The notes under the pieces were generated by a model, which saw only the letters and a list, made by a program, of their open reading frames with translations, had not been told where the DNA came from and did not search any database. DNA of 64,000 nt from contig JARHVA010002126.1 in assembly GCA_037957365.1 (NCBI GenBank), positions 2,137,501 to 2,201,500 of the forward strand. The letters are read 5' to 3'. The position numbers and the translations under genes are program-made. The stretch comes from Torreya grandis (lineage: Eukaryota; Streptophyta; Pinopsida; Cupressales; Taxaceae). Of the stretch, positions 35,590-46,934 are shown in pieces; position 1 is the stretch's first letter, and each line of letters opens with the position of its first letter.

Positions 35590-37081
35590 ATAAGGTGATA
35601 GCCGCTTGTATCCTGATACTATCTGGAGCAACAGTATTCTTGAAGATCACCTTAGCCCTGATTGTGGCATCTCTCATTGTTGTGACTGATTTCACATGAC
35701 TAGTTAATCTAGTTTTCAGATTATCTAGAGTTAACTGATTATCCAAGGCATTGTCCATAGAGGCCACTAAAAATGTTTTCTCCTTGAATTCTTTTCAGAA
35801 CATACCTTCAAATTCTTGAATCATTTCTTCTACTAAAATAAACTAGTTATCTTGTGTGGTAAGTTTGCAAGGTAGCTCCTCCAACTTATGCAATAGACTG
35901 ATATCACTTTGCTCACTAAGGTCTCTAGAAGATTTGAGGTCATTGATTAATTCCTTAAGCACCTGACTCCTATACATCAATGCTTCTTTAGTTTCAATAT
36001 ACGAGTCTCTATTATCAATGATGCCAATTGATACTAGAGTGCTTATTTTTAGCTTCTTCATATCCATCCATTTGTCAAGATATTTATCTGTGCTTTCAAT
36101 ATCTTGAGAAATGATACCAATAAGATCATCTAGTTCTGCTCTCATTTTCCTCATCTTATCCATTTTCTCAGAAAACTCTGTAAGCAAGGAAATCCCTTGT
36201 GTATGCATCTTGCCTAAGTAATGTTTAAGCACTTTTCCCTTAAGATAGGTATTTTTTGCCTTCTAAATCATGGGGTCATCGACAGAGATAGCATCTAGAG
36301 TTATATTTTCTAGAGTGAAAGTAATTCTCCTTATCACTACAGTCAATTATTCTACCATTGCTTTATAATGGTCCATTTCTCTTTCCCTATCAAATTTGTA
36401 AACCATAATGTCCATCGTTGATTGCAAGTCACTCTTAGCACTTTCATGAGTTACCTTCCCCAATTCAATTTGGTAGACAGAGTAGTCACTCATATCAAAA
36501 TTTTCAAGAGTTACATCCTACAGAGGTTTGGTAACTTCTAGAAATTTGTGCCCCTTATCCAGAGGTTTGGTAACTTCCAGAGGTTAAGTTCCGTGGCCAT
36601 CTGGACAAGTTCACTCTAGGAGTTTTGAGCCATCTATTATTGATCACTCTCTTCACTCTTTCAAGATCTTTGTCATATTCCTTTTGTGATTCAATGAAGT
36701 CAAGCTTCACACATTAGTAGCAAGAGGGCACATGAACACTTTGTCGATGAACTCAAGGTCTAATCTAATCACCACGTTACCACTAGCATCTAACACAGCC
36801 CTGGTATCCTTGTTGTAGAATTAAGTGCACTAGAGAATGAACTCTATGTGGTGAGCCACTACAAGAAAAGAAGAGACCAAATGAATATTAATTTCAACTA
36901 TCTTCTTCATTTGATGGCTAGGATTGCTTGATTTGGTTCTTTCTATGAACTCAGCCATATCCACGTGTCTGATCTCTATATCCCGAATGTCATCGACATT
37001 AGAAGAAACCGAGGTGATTGGGAAAACACCTTGATACTTGTATTTCATCATCTTCAACTTCTTCAGAGAAACCTCAATCAT
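35590..37081 (-). pseudogene. truncated copy of the U3 open frame in E1 3' LTR
   Basis: Frames at 37081-36830 (N-terminal part, KLKMMKYKYQGVFPITS ... AEFIERTKSSNPSH) and 36232-35843 (C-terminal, coiled-coil-like, LGKMHTQGISL ... LHKLEELPCKL) are homologous to the longer copy in the 5' LTR. The middle of the protein, some 600 codons, is missing because of the LTR deletion. It is the same unknown product as at 45811-56725 and is not functional. Confidence 0.75.
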
Positions 37082-37324
37082 TTGAAATAACTTTTATAGA
37101 AGGGACATCGATAAAGAAGGATCCTTGAGAGAAACTAAAACAAGAATCATGATTGTGCAATTATGGGGAAAAAATTAGTAATCTATAAAAACTGCACATT
37201 GATAATCACAACCATGGGAATGTTCCTAAAAGGGCTAAGGTGTGAGTAGGTCAGAATGTTTAAAGGGAAGTGCGCTTAGAAAGATGAGAAAAATGAAATT
37301 CTTGAGAGTTATAAAAATCAGAGG

Positions 37325-37735
37325 GAAACTATGCAGGGGCAGCAAAAAATGCCACCCTTGCATGTTAGTGATAATTATGCATAGGCGGAAAAAATTGCCA
37401 TTATTGCATGTAAAGGTCATGCATGGTTGGAAATTTTTGTCACCTATGCATATGGGGTAACATCATGTAATGGTGCCAAAAATTGCCTCCCTTGCATGTT
37501 GATAAGAACTTCATGTGAGGGCGGCAAAAATTATCGCCCTTGCAGGTAGGTTGAAACATCATGTAAGGGCGGCAATTTTTTCCACCCATGCACAAGGGGG
37601 AAATTATGTGAGGGTGGTAAAAATTGCCACCCCACATGGGAAGAAACTTCATGTAAATTTGTGATGGCAGCAATTTTGTTTCCATATACAAGGAGAATGG
37701 ATGGTGTGATGGCGGCAATTATTGCCGCCATTACA
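37325..37735. repeat. array of short palindromes in E1 3' LTR, cluster 1
   Basis: About eight units spaced roughly 50-65 bp apart, each an imperfect palindrome of the form AGGGCGGCAAAAATTGCCGCCC flanked by TGCATG or CATGTAA. The clearest is GGCGGCAATTATTGCCGCC at 37711-37729. The matching cluster in the other LTR is at 56855-57260. Open frames across it are repeat artefacts. Confidence 0.8.
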
Positions 37736-38124
37736 TGGGATGAGAAATGGACAACGGATTTTGGGTGGGGGGGTTTTCACCTAGATCACCTCTTCAAGGA
37801 AGAAAAGGAGGAGGGGGAGGAAAAACATGAGATGAAAACCTAAATAAGAAAAGGAAGAAGAAAAGAAAACCCTAAGAAAGAGAAAAACAAAAATGAAATG
37901 AAAACCTAAAAATTGAAAAGAAGAACGCAAAACCCTACCTGACAAATCACAATCCCATGCTTGAATCCAAAGAAATCATGATTCCACTCGTTCGCATGAT
38001 CGACTGGATGCAGGGAGGAGGAGAAGACAAATTGAAATGAAACAAATGAGGCTCAAAATGGGTTAAAAATCAACCCCAACCACTTGGCGCATGTGGCCAT
38101 AAATGTTGCGTGCAAAAATTGAGA

Positions 38125-38350
38125 TCATGTAGGGGTGAAAAAAATCACTGCCTCTGCATGTGAGGTTGAAAAAAGATGCAAGGGTGGAAATTTTTTCCAC
38201 TCTTACATGAAAGGATGCAAGGGCGGTGAAAATTGCCGCCTTTGCACGGGATGAAAAACCACATGCAATGGCTACAAAAAAATTTTCCCTTGCATGTGAA
38301 CTGCAAAAAAAATGCAATGACATCAAAAAATGCTGCCCTTGCATGGGAAC
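38125..38350. repeat. array of short palindromes in E1 3' LTR, cluster 2
   Basis: About five further units of the same palindrome (for example GGCGGTGAAAATTGCCGCC near 38222-38240), separated by TTGCATGTG-like spacers. The counterpart in the 5' LTR is at 57655-57880. Confidence 0.75.
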
Positions 38351-38797
38351 CAAAAAAAACACAATAACTCCTTGAAATTTATCAAAAATTTGATGTTTTG
38401 ATCACATCAGAATCGTAACGATTTTCACATTTTTTATGAAATCATAATGAGGGAAGGTCATGAACTTTTCAAGGATGTCAGTTGACCAAACTTCAGATCA
38501 AAAAAAACTTGTCTCAAAAGATGAACTTAGAGTGAAAAACATGAAATAGACAAGTTTTGTAGGGGTTGTGCTAAAAATGAGCGTCGCTGATTTTGGGAAC
38601 AACAACTAGATCATGTTGGGGAACTTCCATTGGTTGACTCTTGGAATGATCAACGAGAGTAGAAACTAGTCTCTAAGTGTCTTCATCTATGCCATTGGAC
38701 CATGGAGTCAAGCTAAAAAATAAAAAAACATGAAAAACCAAATGGAAACAAATAAACATAAGAATATATAAATGTATAAGTGAACTCATCTAATACT

Positions 38798-39037
38798 TCA
38801 AGGATTGAAGTGTTTCAGATTTTTCTCACTATGAGGCAATAAGAATGGCATTCCATCTTGATATTCTATCAAGAAGTTATTTTCACCATAGACTTGATGA
38901 ATGATAAATGGACCTCTCCAAAAAAAATTAAATTTACCATGCATTCCTTTTGGTTCTCTCCTCTTGTCCCACAACAAGACTTGATCTCCAATTTGAAAAT
39001 CACAAATCCTTACTCTTTTGTCAAAGAGTTTCTTCAC
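38798..39037 (-). pseudogene. integrase C-terminal region (E1)
   Basis: The minus-strand frame reads FDKRVRICDFQIGDQVLLWD and GKFNFFWRGPFIIHQVYGEN. This is the usual C-terminal segment of gypsy integrase (the GD-x-VL ... W-x-GPF block, DNA-binding). No chromodomain follows. The frame ends about 190 bp before the 3' LTR, so pol ends here. It is separated from the core domain by a frameshift. Confidence 0.85.
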
Positions 39038-39076
39038 CTAATTTTGATGTGTATTAATCTGGTCCACTACCATGGT

Positions 39077-39703
39077 TCACTGCTCATCTAGTTCGGTTAA
39101 GCACATGATCCTTTTATCAATAGAATTTTCAAAAGTTGAATCTTTGATTGCCTTTACCAACCTCAGTATTGGTAGCTCTAGGGTGATCAGTATCTCTGCA
39201 TTCAAACCATATAGAAGTTGGAATGGTGACATGCCTATTGCCCTCTTGGGTGTAATCCTAGCTACCCACAAAACATCGAACAATGCTTTATGCCAAGTCC
39301 TCTGATTATCATCTACTAGTTTCTTGATAATAGTAGCCAGATTCTTGTTGCTTGATTTTGCTTGACCATTTCCTTGTGGATAGTAGTTGAAGGAGTGGGA
39401 AAAAATAATCATGTAATTGTAGCAAAACTCAATAACCTCATGAGAAGAGAAACAAGCAACGTTATCTGTTACAATCTTAGTTGGGACCCCAAATCGGGAG
39501 ATGATATTTTCTTTAAAAAAATTACATACCACTTCAGAAGTAGCATGCTTAGTTGGAATGGCTTCCACCAATTTGGTAAAATAGTCGATCACGGTGAGAA
39601 CATAGTAATGTCCAGCACTTGAGAAATGGTTCACTATGCTAATGAAATCAGTACCCCATTGTTGAAAAGGTTCTTCAATCACCATTGGCTTAAGAGGTAA
39701 CAT
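39077..39703 (-). pseudogene. integrase catalytic core (E1)
   Basis: A 208-codon frame covers the whole core. WGTDFISIV supplies the first catalytic Asp and IVTDNVACFSS the second (with the usual Gly after DN changed to Val). PQGNGQAKSSNKNL carries Lys at the position of the catalytic Glu of the DDE triad (39345-39380). The Glu-to-Lys change is a single G-to-A transition and would abolish strand transfer. Downstream ALWxARxTPK-like and SPFQLLYGLNAEI text is conserved. Confidence 0.92.
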
Positions 39704-40147
39704 GGTTAATTTAGGTTTCCCGACAAACTATTGACACAATTCACACCTACATACCCATTTGTCCGCATTTTGAAATAGTGTAGGAAAATAATATCTCACT
39801 CATAGAATTTTTTGAGCCATCACTAGTGTAGAAAAATGTCCTCCATAAGCCAAATTATGGAAGAACTCCAAAATTTTACTTTGTTTCACCTTATCGACGC
39901 AACAAAGAAACACCCCATCAAGGCTTCTCTTATACAAACCATTGTCCCACAAGACATAGTTAGCAACCTTTAACTTAACATTCCTTTTTTCTTTGTAGGA
40001 TAGATGGGTGGGACACTCACCATAGGTAAGAAAATGAGCGATATCAAAATACCACTCATCAGTAGTAGAGATGAAGAGAATTGTAGGCACATCTTCGACC
40101 TCTATTTCTTCATTTTTTGTTTTCTTAGGGATATTATTAGCAATCAA
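39704..40147 (-). pseudogene. integrase N-terminal zinc-binding region (E1)
   Basis: The frame at 40147-39800 reads HFLTYGECPTHLSYKEKR, NGLYKRSLDGVFLCCVD and FFHNLAYGGHFSTLVMAQKI. Then, after a stop, CRCELCQ follows near 39745. The H...H and C-x2-C residues form the HHCC zinc site that precedes the integrase core. It directly continues RNase H, with no additional domain in between. Confidence 0.85.
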
Positions 40148-40675
40148 CTAGCAGAGCCCCTTTCCCCACACAAGCTTGGTAGGTTTGATATCAAGATTAA
40201 ACTCCTCAATTTTAACAATCCAATGGCCCCTTTTAGTACCAAACTCTTGTTGAGTTAGAATGGACTTCACTGTTGTATTAGGCACCAGAACAATAGTATG
40301 TAAATTTAGAATATAGAATCTGAAATGCTTTACCACCTTAACCATGGTAAAAGCATGCTTCTCCATATTTGAATAATTCAACTCATGAGCTTTGAAAGGA
40401 TAGCTCATGAATGATATGGGAGATTCCACACCTTCTTTGTTTTGTTGAACCAAAATAGCTGAAAGTGTATGCTCAAAAGCATAGCTATATATTACGAAGT
40501 CTTTGGTATAATCTAGACAAACCAGGATTAGTGCATGGGTGATCACTTTCTTGATATCTTCAAATGCTAACTTTCCTTCTACAGTCCAACATAAAATGGC
40601 TTTACCCTTCATCATGTTGACAATGTGGTGAGTCTTCTCTACAAATTTTAGAATGAATCTCCATAGAAAATTCAC
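40148..40675 (-). pseudogene. gypsy-type RNase H and RT connection (E1)
   Basis: A 175-codon frame reads NFLWRFILKFVEKTHHI, then FVIYSYAFEHTLSAILVQQN (first strand, where the catalytic Asp position reads Tyr or Ser). HELNYSNMEKHAFTMVKVVK carries the catalytic Glu, and SILTQQEFGTKRGHWI and FNLDIKPTKLVWGKGL follow. This is the normal RNase H found after RT in gypsy elements. It removes RNA from RNA-DNA hybrids. Confidence 0.88.
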
Positions 40676-40768
40676 CTTTCCAAAGAAAGAATGAACAATA
40701 GTCTTACTAGTAGGAAGAGTAAGGTTTTGGACATATTTGACTCTTTCTAAGTCAATTTTTATGCCTTC

Positions 40769-41317
40769 TCAGGATACAGTGTGACTGAGAAGTTTACCTT
40801 TTGTAACCCCAAAATCTAACTTCTTAGGATTAAGATAAATATCACTTTGCTGACAGCGTTCTAGCACTTGTAGATGAGGCACATGATGAGGATGATGTTT
40901 GGAAAAAATGGTCAAGTCATCAAGATATACCACAATAAACTTCCCTATTTCATCTCTGAAGGTAAGATCCATTGCCCTTTGGAAGCTAGCACCAGCATTG
41001 ATCAAACTGAAAGGCATTCTATGATATGCAAAAGTGCCCCAAGGTGTAGTGAAAGCATTTTTATGTTGATCTGCTTCATTGAATTCTACTTGATTATACT
41101 TAGAAAAACCATCTAACATTGATAATATTTCTAAACGAGTCACTGTTTGCAACACATGATCCATGATGGGCAGAGGGTAGTTATCTTTTAAAGAAGATTG
41201 ATTTAGGTTTTTGAAATCAACATAGATATGAATTTCTCTATTCTTCTTTCTCATGGGAACTATGTTAGCAATCCAAATGGAATGATGGATTGGAAAAATA
41301 ATTCTTGCATTCAACAT
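40769..41317 (-). pseudogene. reverse transcriptase (E1)
   Basis: A 182-codon frame with all main RT blocks: VPMRKKNREIHIYVDFKNLN, LKDNYPLPIMDHVLQ, LSMLDGFSKYNQVE, AFTTPWGTFAYHRMPF, INAGASFQRAMD and VVYLDDLTIFSK (catalytic DD intact), then LNPKKLDFGVTKGKLLSHTV. A lead-in segment lies at 41375-41575. The RT looks complete except for one stop just before it and the break into RNase H. Confidence 0.92.
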
Positions 41318-41863
41318 TTTATGGATCTCAGAAAGGATAGTCCCTGATATTTTGGGGTTGTATTGCCTTTGTTTCTACTTGAAAGGCAATGACCTAACTT
41401 TAAGAGAAATTTCATGCCAAATTTCCCCGAGCCTAAGAGATTTCAAATTATCATAAAAATATGCCAAAACATCAATGTAATGGTAAAGAAGAGTAACAAA
41501 TTTGAGCTTTTCATCAAAAGTGCAACAATTTCCAATGTTAACCATCTTGGGATTTTCTATTGTACTCAAATTCACCTAATCAAATTCCTTGGAGGAACTT
41601 GAATCCATTTGTTGCTACTTGACATACCTGTCATGCTTATCAAACAACCTCTTAAGAGAAACCAATCCTTTTAGAATTTTATTCCCTTTGAGTTAAAGGA
41701 ACTCTTCACCAGTTTTGGAATTTACTTTGGGAACTGATTCCTATGGTGGAGATTCACTACCTTTAAAATAAAGCTCCTCAAAGCTGTCTATATTTTCTAG
41801 AAAAGTAATGATTTGGTTATCATTAAACACCTAGCAATGGTTGGAATTATTAGGTACACTTGG

Positions 41864-42300
41864 TCAAAAGACCAGATCAATAGTGTACTTTTCCCCTTTT
41901 AAATCTTTATGGGGAACCATGAAGGTTGTAGAGACCACCAATGAATTTGCATGATCATCAAATTCTCTCGGCACAGCAAAAATGTTGAAAGCATAAAAAC
42001 TTTCAATACAATCCCATACTAGATTGTGATAATGTCGTAATCTTTCATTTTTGGTTTGGTATAGGTTCCTTACTTGACAAACCACTAGTTTAGTATCTCC
42101 TCGAGCATGAAGAATCTTAATACCTTTAACATGAGTAGCTTTTAATCCAAGCAGTAAAGACTCATACTCAGTGGTGTTTTTAGTATTGTTGAACTACAAC
42201 TTATATGAATAAAGAAAAACTTCTCCTTGAGGGGAGATCAAAACAATTCTGGCTCTAGAACCAATAGAAGAGCAACTGCCATCAAATTCTAAAATCTAGA
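41864..42300 (-). pseudogene. additional RNase H-like domain between protease and RT (E1)
   Basis: The minus strand reads ILEFDGSCSSIGSRARIVLI, GEVFLYSYKL, then after one stop TEYESLLLGLKATHVKGIKI, LHARGDTKLVVCQVRNLY, and at 41864-42085 NLVWDCIESFYAFNIFAVPR and DDHANSLVVS. This is an RNase H fold with Asp (FDGS), Glu (EYE) and Asp (GDTKLV) in place. The fourth acidic position (usually A-D near the end) reads HAN. It is distinct from the RNase H at 40148-40675. A second RNase H is known in plant Tat elements, usually placed after the first one. Here it precedes RT. Confidence 0.85.
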
Positions 42301-42370
42301 CATCATTAGAATTTGATCTTTTCAAAAATTTCTCTTCGTTATTCAGGAAAGATCCTTTGTTGTCTAAACT

Positions 42371-42960
42371 TTACTCTAGCAATTCTTCTGACTTTGTATT
42401 TGGATTTTTTGAATTGCCACTAAAATAATTTTTATCTGATGAGCTGAAAACATCTTCAGTAGTCAGGAAATAATTACCCATTCTTGATGATTCAAATAAA
42501 ATTTGAGCTTCAGGATCTGATGTTTGGGTGACTATATATTTTGACTCTTTTTCAGGAAGCAATTTTTTCATGATGCCTTTAATAGGTATCCTTGCTTCAG
42601 ACAAGTCTATATTCAATTCTCCACCTACATCTTTACAAAAATTACACCTGAGCAGAATACCATAAGAGGCTGGAACATCGGCTACCAAGACTATCATTTT
42701 GATCTGCTTCTCTGGAAAAGCTGCAAATGCAAATTAGGTATCTTTGATTTGACCTAGGAGTGGGACTTGCTTGTTCTCCATGGAAAATAATCTACCAAAG
42801 TTCTTAGTTAAGGTAAGACCAAGAGAATCTACAACCTTGGTAGGCATGACATTGTCAGAGGCCCTAGAGTCTATTATATAGTCGCTCAACCTATGACCGT
42901 TTACCAAAAGGGAAACATAGAAAGGTTTTATTTTCTCAGGGGTAGTAGGAGTAGTGACAA
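42371..42960 (-). pseudogene. aspartic protease (E1)
   Basis: The active-site loop on the minus strand near 42855-42890 reads YIIDSRASDNVMP, so the Gly of the DSG triad is Arg (one G-to-A change). The C-terminal half at 42697-42371 reads VLVADVPASYGILLRCNFCK and GGELNIDLSEARIPI, the counterpart of the ILG-R strand. It is followed by an acidic/serine linker into the extra RNase H domain. Confidence 0.85.
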
Positions 42961-43670
42961 GATTATTCTAAGTGGATTTGTTCTTTGAGGAATCATGAGG
43001 CACCTTTGGAAAATCTTGCCCTATAGGGATGGTTTTATTTTCTACGTATTCGACCAACCTATCAAACTATTTAGGATTAGCTCTCAAGTACTCAACTTCA
43101 GTCATTTGAATCTTAGTCTTTTTGGCATGATCAATTATATAAAGTAATTGAAATTAACTAGAAATTGATGAAGGGAGTCCATCATCGTAATCTTTATTGA
43201 GTGTGGCACTGGTCTGAGGAATAGAAGTGAAAGATATAGGATGGTTTGAGATACTTTTTTATTAGTCATCGGGTCCTTTGATTGAAAGGGCAGTGAAGTC
43301 CCCTATTTAGTGATCGAGACTATTGGCTAAGGTTCTTCTCCTACTTTTCCTTTATCAGCTTGTTGAGTTGACTAATTTTGGGACCTGGTAAAAATAGTGT
43401 ATGATCCATCAGACACTACTCCCTTTTTCTTAGCTTCATCCTGGTAATTCAAGAAACCAATGTTGGAGTCACCAACTAATTCTTCTTCTCCTTCTATGAA
43501 GATATTAGAACATCTTCTTGGTCTAACTCAGGTTGAAGCGAGAAATCATGTTCAGCTTCAAGGTAATCAACTGTTGAGTTAGCTAGTGTTGCTTTAATGG
43601 TAAGTTTCCCCTGTGGGGGAGGCAAATGATTTGGTTGCCCGTGATTTCTGGCAATATTGCCTTGATATGA
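42961..43670 (-). pseudogene. gag-protease linker (E1), heavily decayed
   Basis: Minus-strand text remains partly readable (AEHDFSLQPELDQEDVLIS near 43500-43560) but is broken by many stops. It lies between gag and the protease active site. No domain was recognised. Confidence 0.5.
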
Positions 43671-44486
43671 CTAGTTTTGAAATGTCCTCCTTGGCATATC
43701 CTGATAAGGATGGGAAGACATACCTTTGGCCATTTGTCTTTTCAAGGCTAGCAATTCATTTGTCAACTTTTGCACCATAGGATCTGTGGTGCTTGTGGAA
43801 GAACTTTCAGCAGATGAAGAAAATTTATTTTTATTGGAATCTTTTCTGATCTTACCTACCAAGATAAGATCATCTTCAACCTCAATAGCCAAATTTTGGG
43901 CTACAGAAAGATATATAGGACCAGCCCACCTCAACAGAAAACTTTCTTCAAGAAGTTGAGAGTTGATGAAAAAACACTTGAGGTTTTCTGGTGTTGGTTG
44001 AGCAATTGTAAAAATTTGGTTCCTCAGCTTATTGAATTTAGCAATGAAGTCTTGCATAGGTTCATGAGGTTCCTTCTTCATTTTTGTAAGCTAAGATAAC
44101 AAGGCATGTGCATCTTTAGCACATTTAAACTTGGCCTCAAACTTGGCTTTGAACGTATTCCAGTCAGTTATAATTTGAGCTTGAAGGTGATAAAACCAGT
44201 CTGTGGTAGTGCCTTGCAAAGTTTCTACAAATAGTCTCACTGCTATATCTTTGTCTTCCACACCTATCACACCACATGCTATGCAGAAGGCAGAAATATG
44301 CTCATCAGGATGAACCTTCCCATCACCATAGAATTTGGGGAAATTCTTTCTTGAACTACGAGGTAGTTTGTGTAAAGGTGGGGCTAGATTGAGAGGACCA
44401 AAAGAGTTACCCCAAGGACCTTGGGCTGCCATGATATGATGATTAAAGGGAGGGATAAAAAATATTGGTGGGGTAAGTATAGACAA
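43671..44486 (-). pseudogene. gag (E1)
   Basis: Two adjoining frames form one gag with a single stop at about 44090. Blocks are SRKNFPKFYGDGKVHPDEHI, DIAVRLFVETLQGTTTDWFY, ITDWNTFKAKFEAKF, then EPHEPMQDFIAKFNKLRNQI and a serine/threonine-rich end. The W-x5-L and F-x3-F spacing is that of the retrotransposon gag domain. No Cys knuckle was recognised downstream. The start codon is most likely near 44430 (MAAQGPWGN) or 44486. Confidence 0.85.
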
Positions 44487-44745
44487 AACTCTAATAGCAC
44501 TAAGACTAGAAGCTTCATTTGGTATTGGAGATCTAACATTGGTAGGAGGAAAGCTCCTGGTATACTAGAGATGAGATCGCAGAGGAGAGATCTCAAAATT
44601 ATTTCACCACACTAACTTGAATATAGGATTAATAATACGTTTAGCTCTTTAGTTTCATGTGTATGGTGGATCTATTAGAGTGAAAAACTAAACAAGGATT
44701 GGAAATGCTTCAATTTGAAGCTTAAGGCTACAAAGTGCACGTTCA

Positions 44746-44765
44746 TGTCCCCAGCGGAGTCAGCA
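44746..44765 (-). promoter_or_regulatory. E1 primer binding site
   Basis: On the minus strand, TGCTGACTCCGCTGGGGACA follows the LTR end after six bases. It resembles the TGGCGACTCCGCTGGGG-type site of plant gypsy elements. I do not assign the tRNA. Confidence 0.7.
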
Positions 44766-45615
44766 AAAAATTGTTGGATGAATATTTTGTCATCAACTAA
44801 CTAGCAGAAAAATGCGCATATATACCACATCACAAGGAGATTTATATAGAAAAAAGTGTAGGTTTACTACAGCATAACGAGATAAATCTCTCCTCTCATC
44901 AAATCGAGGTTCCCTATAAATTACTATATATTAATATAAACTGAAAATAGACTCAGGGGTGAAATCACATCATCCATCTCTCTTTTTTTAGATATGATGT
45001 TCACAAAGTAAAGGCAAATTCCTATGTAATAATTGAAAACAATTCTCTTCTTTCATAAATGATATCCAAAAAATAGTAAGAAAACTTTCTGGCTAGTAAT
45101 GGGATCCACAAGAAACCCATGAAAGCACAAAGTCTTTCATTGCTTCTTTTGCTAATTTAGGACTAATAAAACTATAGGATGAAGTGAAGCTCAAAATCTT
45201 TACCAAAAACCACAATGAAGTATAAGATCACAAAGGATAAAATTAGTACAAAGCCTTTCTAATATCATTTTCCAACAAAACACAAGAACCGCAAACTAAA
45301 GGTAATTATAGCAGCACAAAGTCTTCATAATTAACTTCAGAACATCTTTGGACAATTTCCACACTTTGCTTGTTTTATCAAATAAATGAGATATTATTAA
45401 GAAAAGGATGTAAGAATAATCTCCTAAATAACACAAGTTATTCCAACGCAAAGTCTAAAAAGTAACATGCTTTATCATTCATTCAAGAAAATATGGTTCA
45501 CAATCTGAGCTCAAAGTCTCAGGAAGCATCTCAATTTGGGCAGAGTTTTTGCTCTCAATTATCAAAAGATATCTCAATTACAAAAAATATCCTTCCTTAC
45601 AAAAGAGGCTCCCTT

Positions 45616-45623
45616 TATTTATA
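45616..45623 (-). promoter_or_regulatory. TATA box of E1 5' LTR
   Basis: TATAAATA on the minus strand, at the same place as in the other LTR. Transcription would start some 30 bp further on, leaving about 0.8 kb of R/U5 to 44772. The long U3 open frame lies upstream of it, so it is not part of the 5' end of the element RNA. Confidence 0.75.
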
Positions 45624-45810
45624 GAGAGAGACCTTGAAGATTGAAAAAGACCTAAATATCTTTTCAAGTCAATGATGGAAGTCTTTGTTGACTTTGGACT
45701 TTCCATCTTTTTACATGTAATTACACATGACAAAAGTACATGTGGAAATGTCCAAAGCATTTACAAAAGTGCATTTAGAAAAAAGGAAATTAAACCAATG
45801 GAAAGTTGAT

Positions 45811-46934
45811 TCAATTTGTAGCTCCATCTTTCTTTATATCAGCATCGTACATGGTGATAGCAATTTGTATCCCGATACTGTCTAGAGCAACAGTATTCTT
45901 GAAGATCACATTAGCCCTGATTGTGGAGTCTCTCACTGTTGTGACTGATTGTGCATGACTAGTTAATCTAGTTTTCAGATTATCTAGAGTTGACTGATTA
46001 TCCAAGATATTATCCACAAAGGCCACTAAAAATGTTTTCTCCTCGAATTCTTTTCAGAACATACCTTCAAATTCTTGAATCATTTCTTCTGTTGAAATGA
46101 ACTGGTTGTCTTGTGTGGTAAGTTTGCAAGGTAGCTCCTCCAACTTATGTAACATACTGATATCACTTTGTTCACTAAGGTCTCTAGAAGATTTGAGGTT
46201 GTTGATTAATTCCTTAAGCACCCAAATCCTATACATCAACACTTCTTTAGTTTCAATATACGAGTTCCCATTAACAATGACATGAATTAATACTAGAGTG
46301 CTTATTTTTAACTTCTTCATATCCTTCCATTTGTCAAGAGATTTATCTATGCTTTCAATATCTTGAGAAATGATACTGATAAGATCATCTAGTTCTACTC
46401 TCATTTTCTTCATCTTATCCATTTTCTCAGACAACTCTGTATGCAAGGAAATCCCTTGTGTATGCATCTTGCCTAAGTAATCTTCAAGCACTTTTCCCTT
46501 GAGATAGGTCTTTTCTGACTTCTAAATCATGGGGTCATCGATGGAGATAGCCTCTAGAGTTACAGTTTTTGGAGTGAAAGTAATCCTCCTTATCACCACA
46601 TTCAATTGTTCCACCATTGCTTTATAATGGTCCTTCATTTCTCTCCCTATCAAATTTCTGAACCATAATGTCCATCGTTGATTACAACTCACTCTTAGCA
46701 CTTTTGTGAGTTACCTTCCCCAATTCAATCTGGGAGATAGAGTAGTCACTCATATCAGAAATTTTAAGAGTTGCATCCTATGGAGGTCTAGAAACTTCCA
46801 AAAATTTGTGCCCCTTATCTTTAATCATCTTTGAAAGAATTTTTGGTTTTGTGAGTCTTGACTTTGGCTGACACCATTTTAGTGAAATCAAAGTCATCTG
46901 GGGAGATGCCCTATTTCTTCCTTTTGGGAGTGTA
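45811..46934 (-). pseudogene. U3-encoded protein of unknown function, C-terminal part (E1 5' LTR)
   Basis: Frames 46491-46054 (145 codons) and 46026-45811 (71 codons, ends TN-stop) read as one polypeptide across a stop or frameshift. It is rich in Lys, Glu and Leu with a helical, coiled-coil-like character (LSEKMDKMKKMRVELDDLIS, LKELINNLKSSRDLSEQSD). Upstream text to 46934 is partly open (PDDFDFTKMVSAKVKTHKTK). I recognise no domain. The homologous copy in the 3' LTR is at 36232-35590. E2 separates it from its N-terminal part at 54402-56725. Confidence 0.7.

Larger units (their letters stand above)
34516..38604 (-). repeat. E1 3' LTR (deleted copy, about 4.09 kb)
   Basis: It aligns end to end with 44772-46934 plus 54402-58176, apart from one loss of about 1.8 kb at 36538-36590. 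In transcription order (descending) it has the palindrome arrays (38350-38125 and 37735-37325), the remnant of the long open frame (37081-35590), a TATA box at 35365-35358 and an R/U5 part down to 34516. The start has lost about 3 bp relative to the other copy (TGGG versus TGTTGGA). Confidence 0.9.
44772..46934 (-). repeat. E1 5' LTR, distal (R/U5 and lower U3) part
   Basis: Aligned with 34516-36590 of the 3' LTR. It holds the C-terminal part of the long open frame, the TATA box and the LTR end next to the primer site. At 46934 it is interrupted by E2, and the sequence resumes at 54402 after the duplicated GTGTA. Confidence 0.92.

Noticed and set aside
37242..37731. Several overlapping Cys/His-rich frames on both strands (CHPCMLV..., FLPMWGG...)
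   Set aside because: They arise from the palindrome array, occur on both strands and shift with each unit. The Cys/His spacing follows the DNA repeat and is not a zinc finger.
38605..38640. Possible E1 polypurine tract next to the 3' LTR
   Set aside because: The minus strand reads GGAAGTTCCCCAACATGATCTAG before the LTR (only mixed purines), so no convincing tract can be called, although position would be right.
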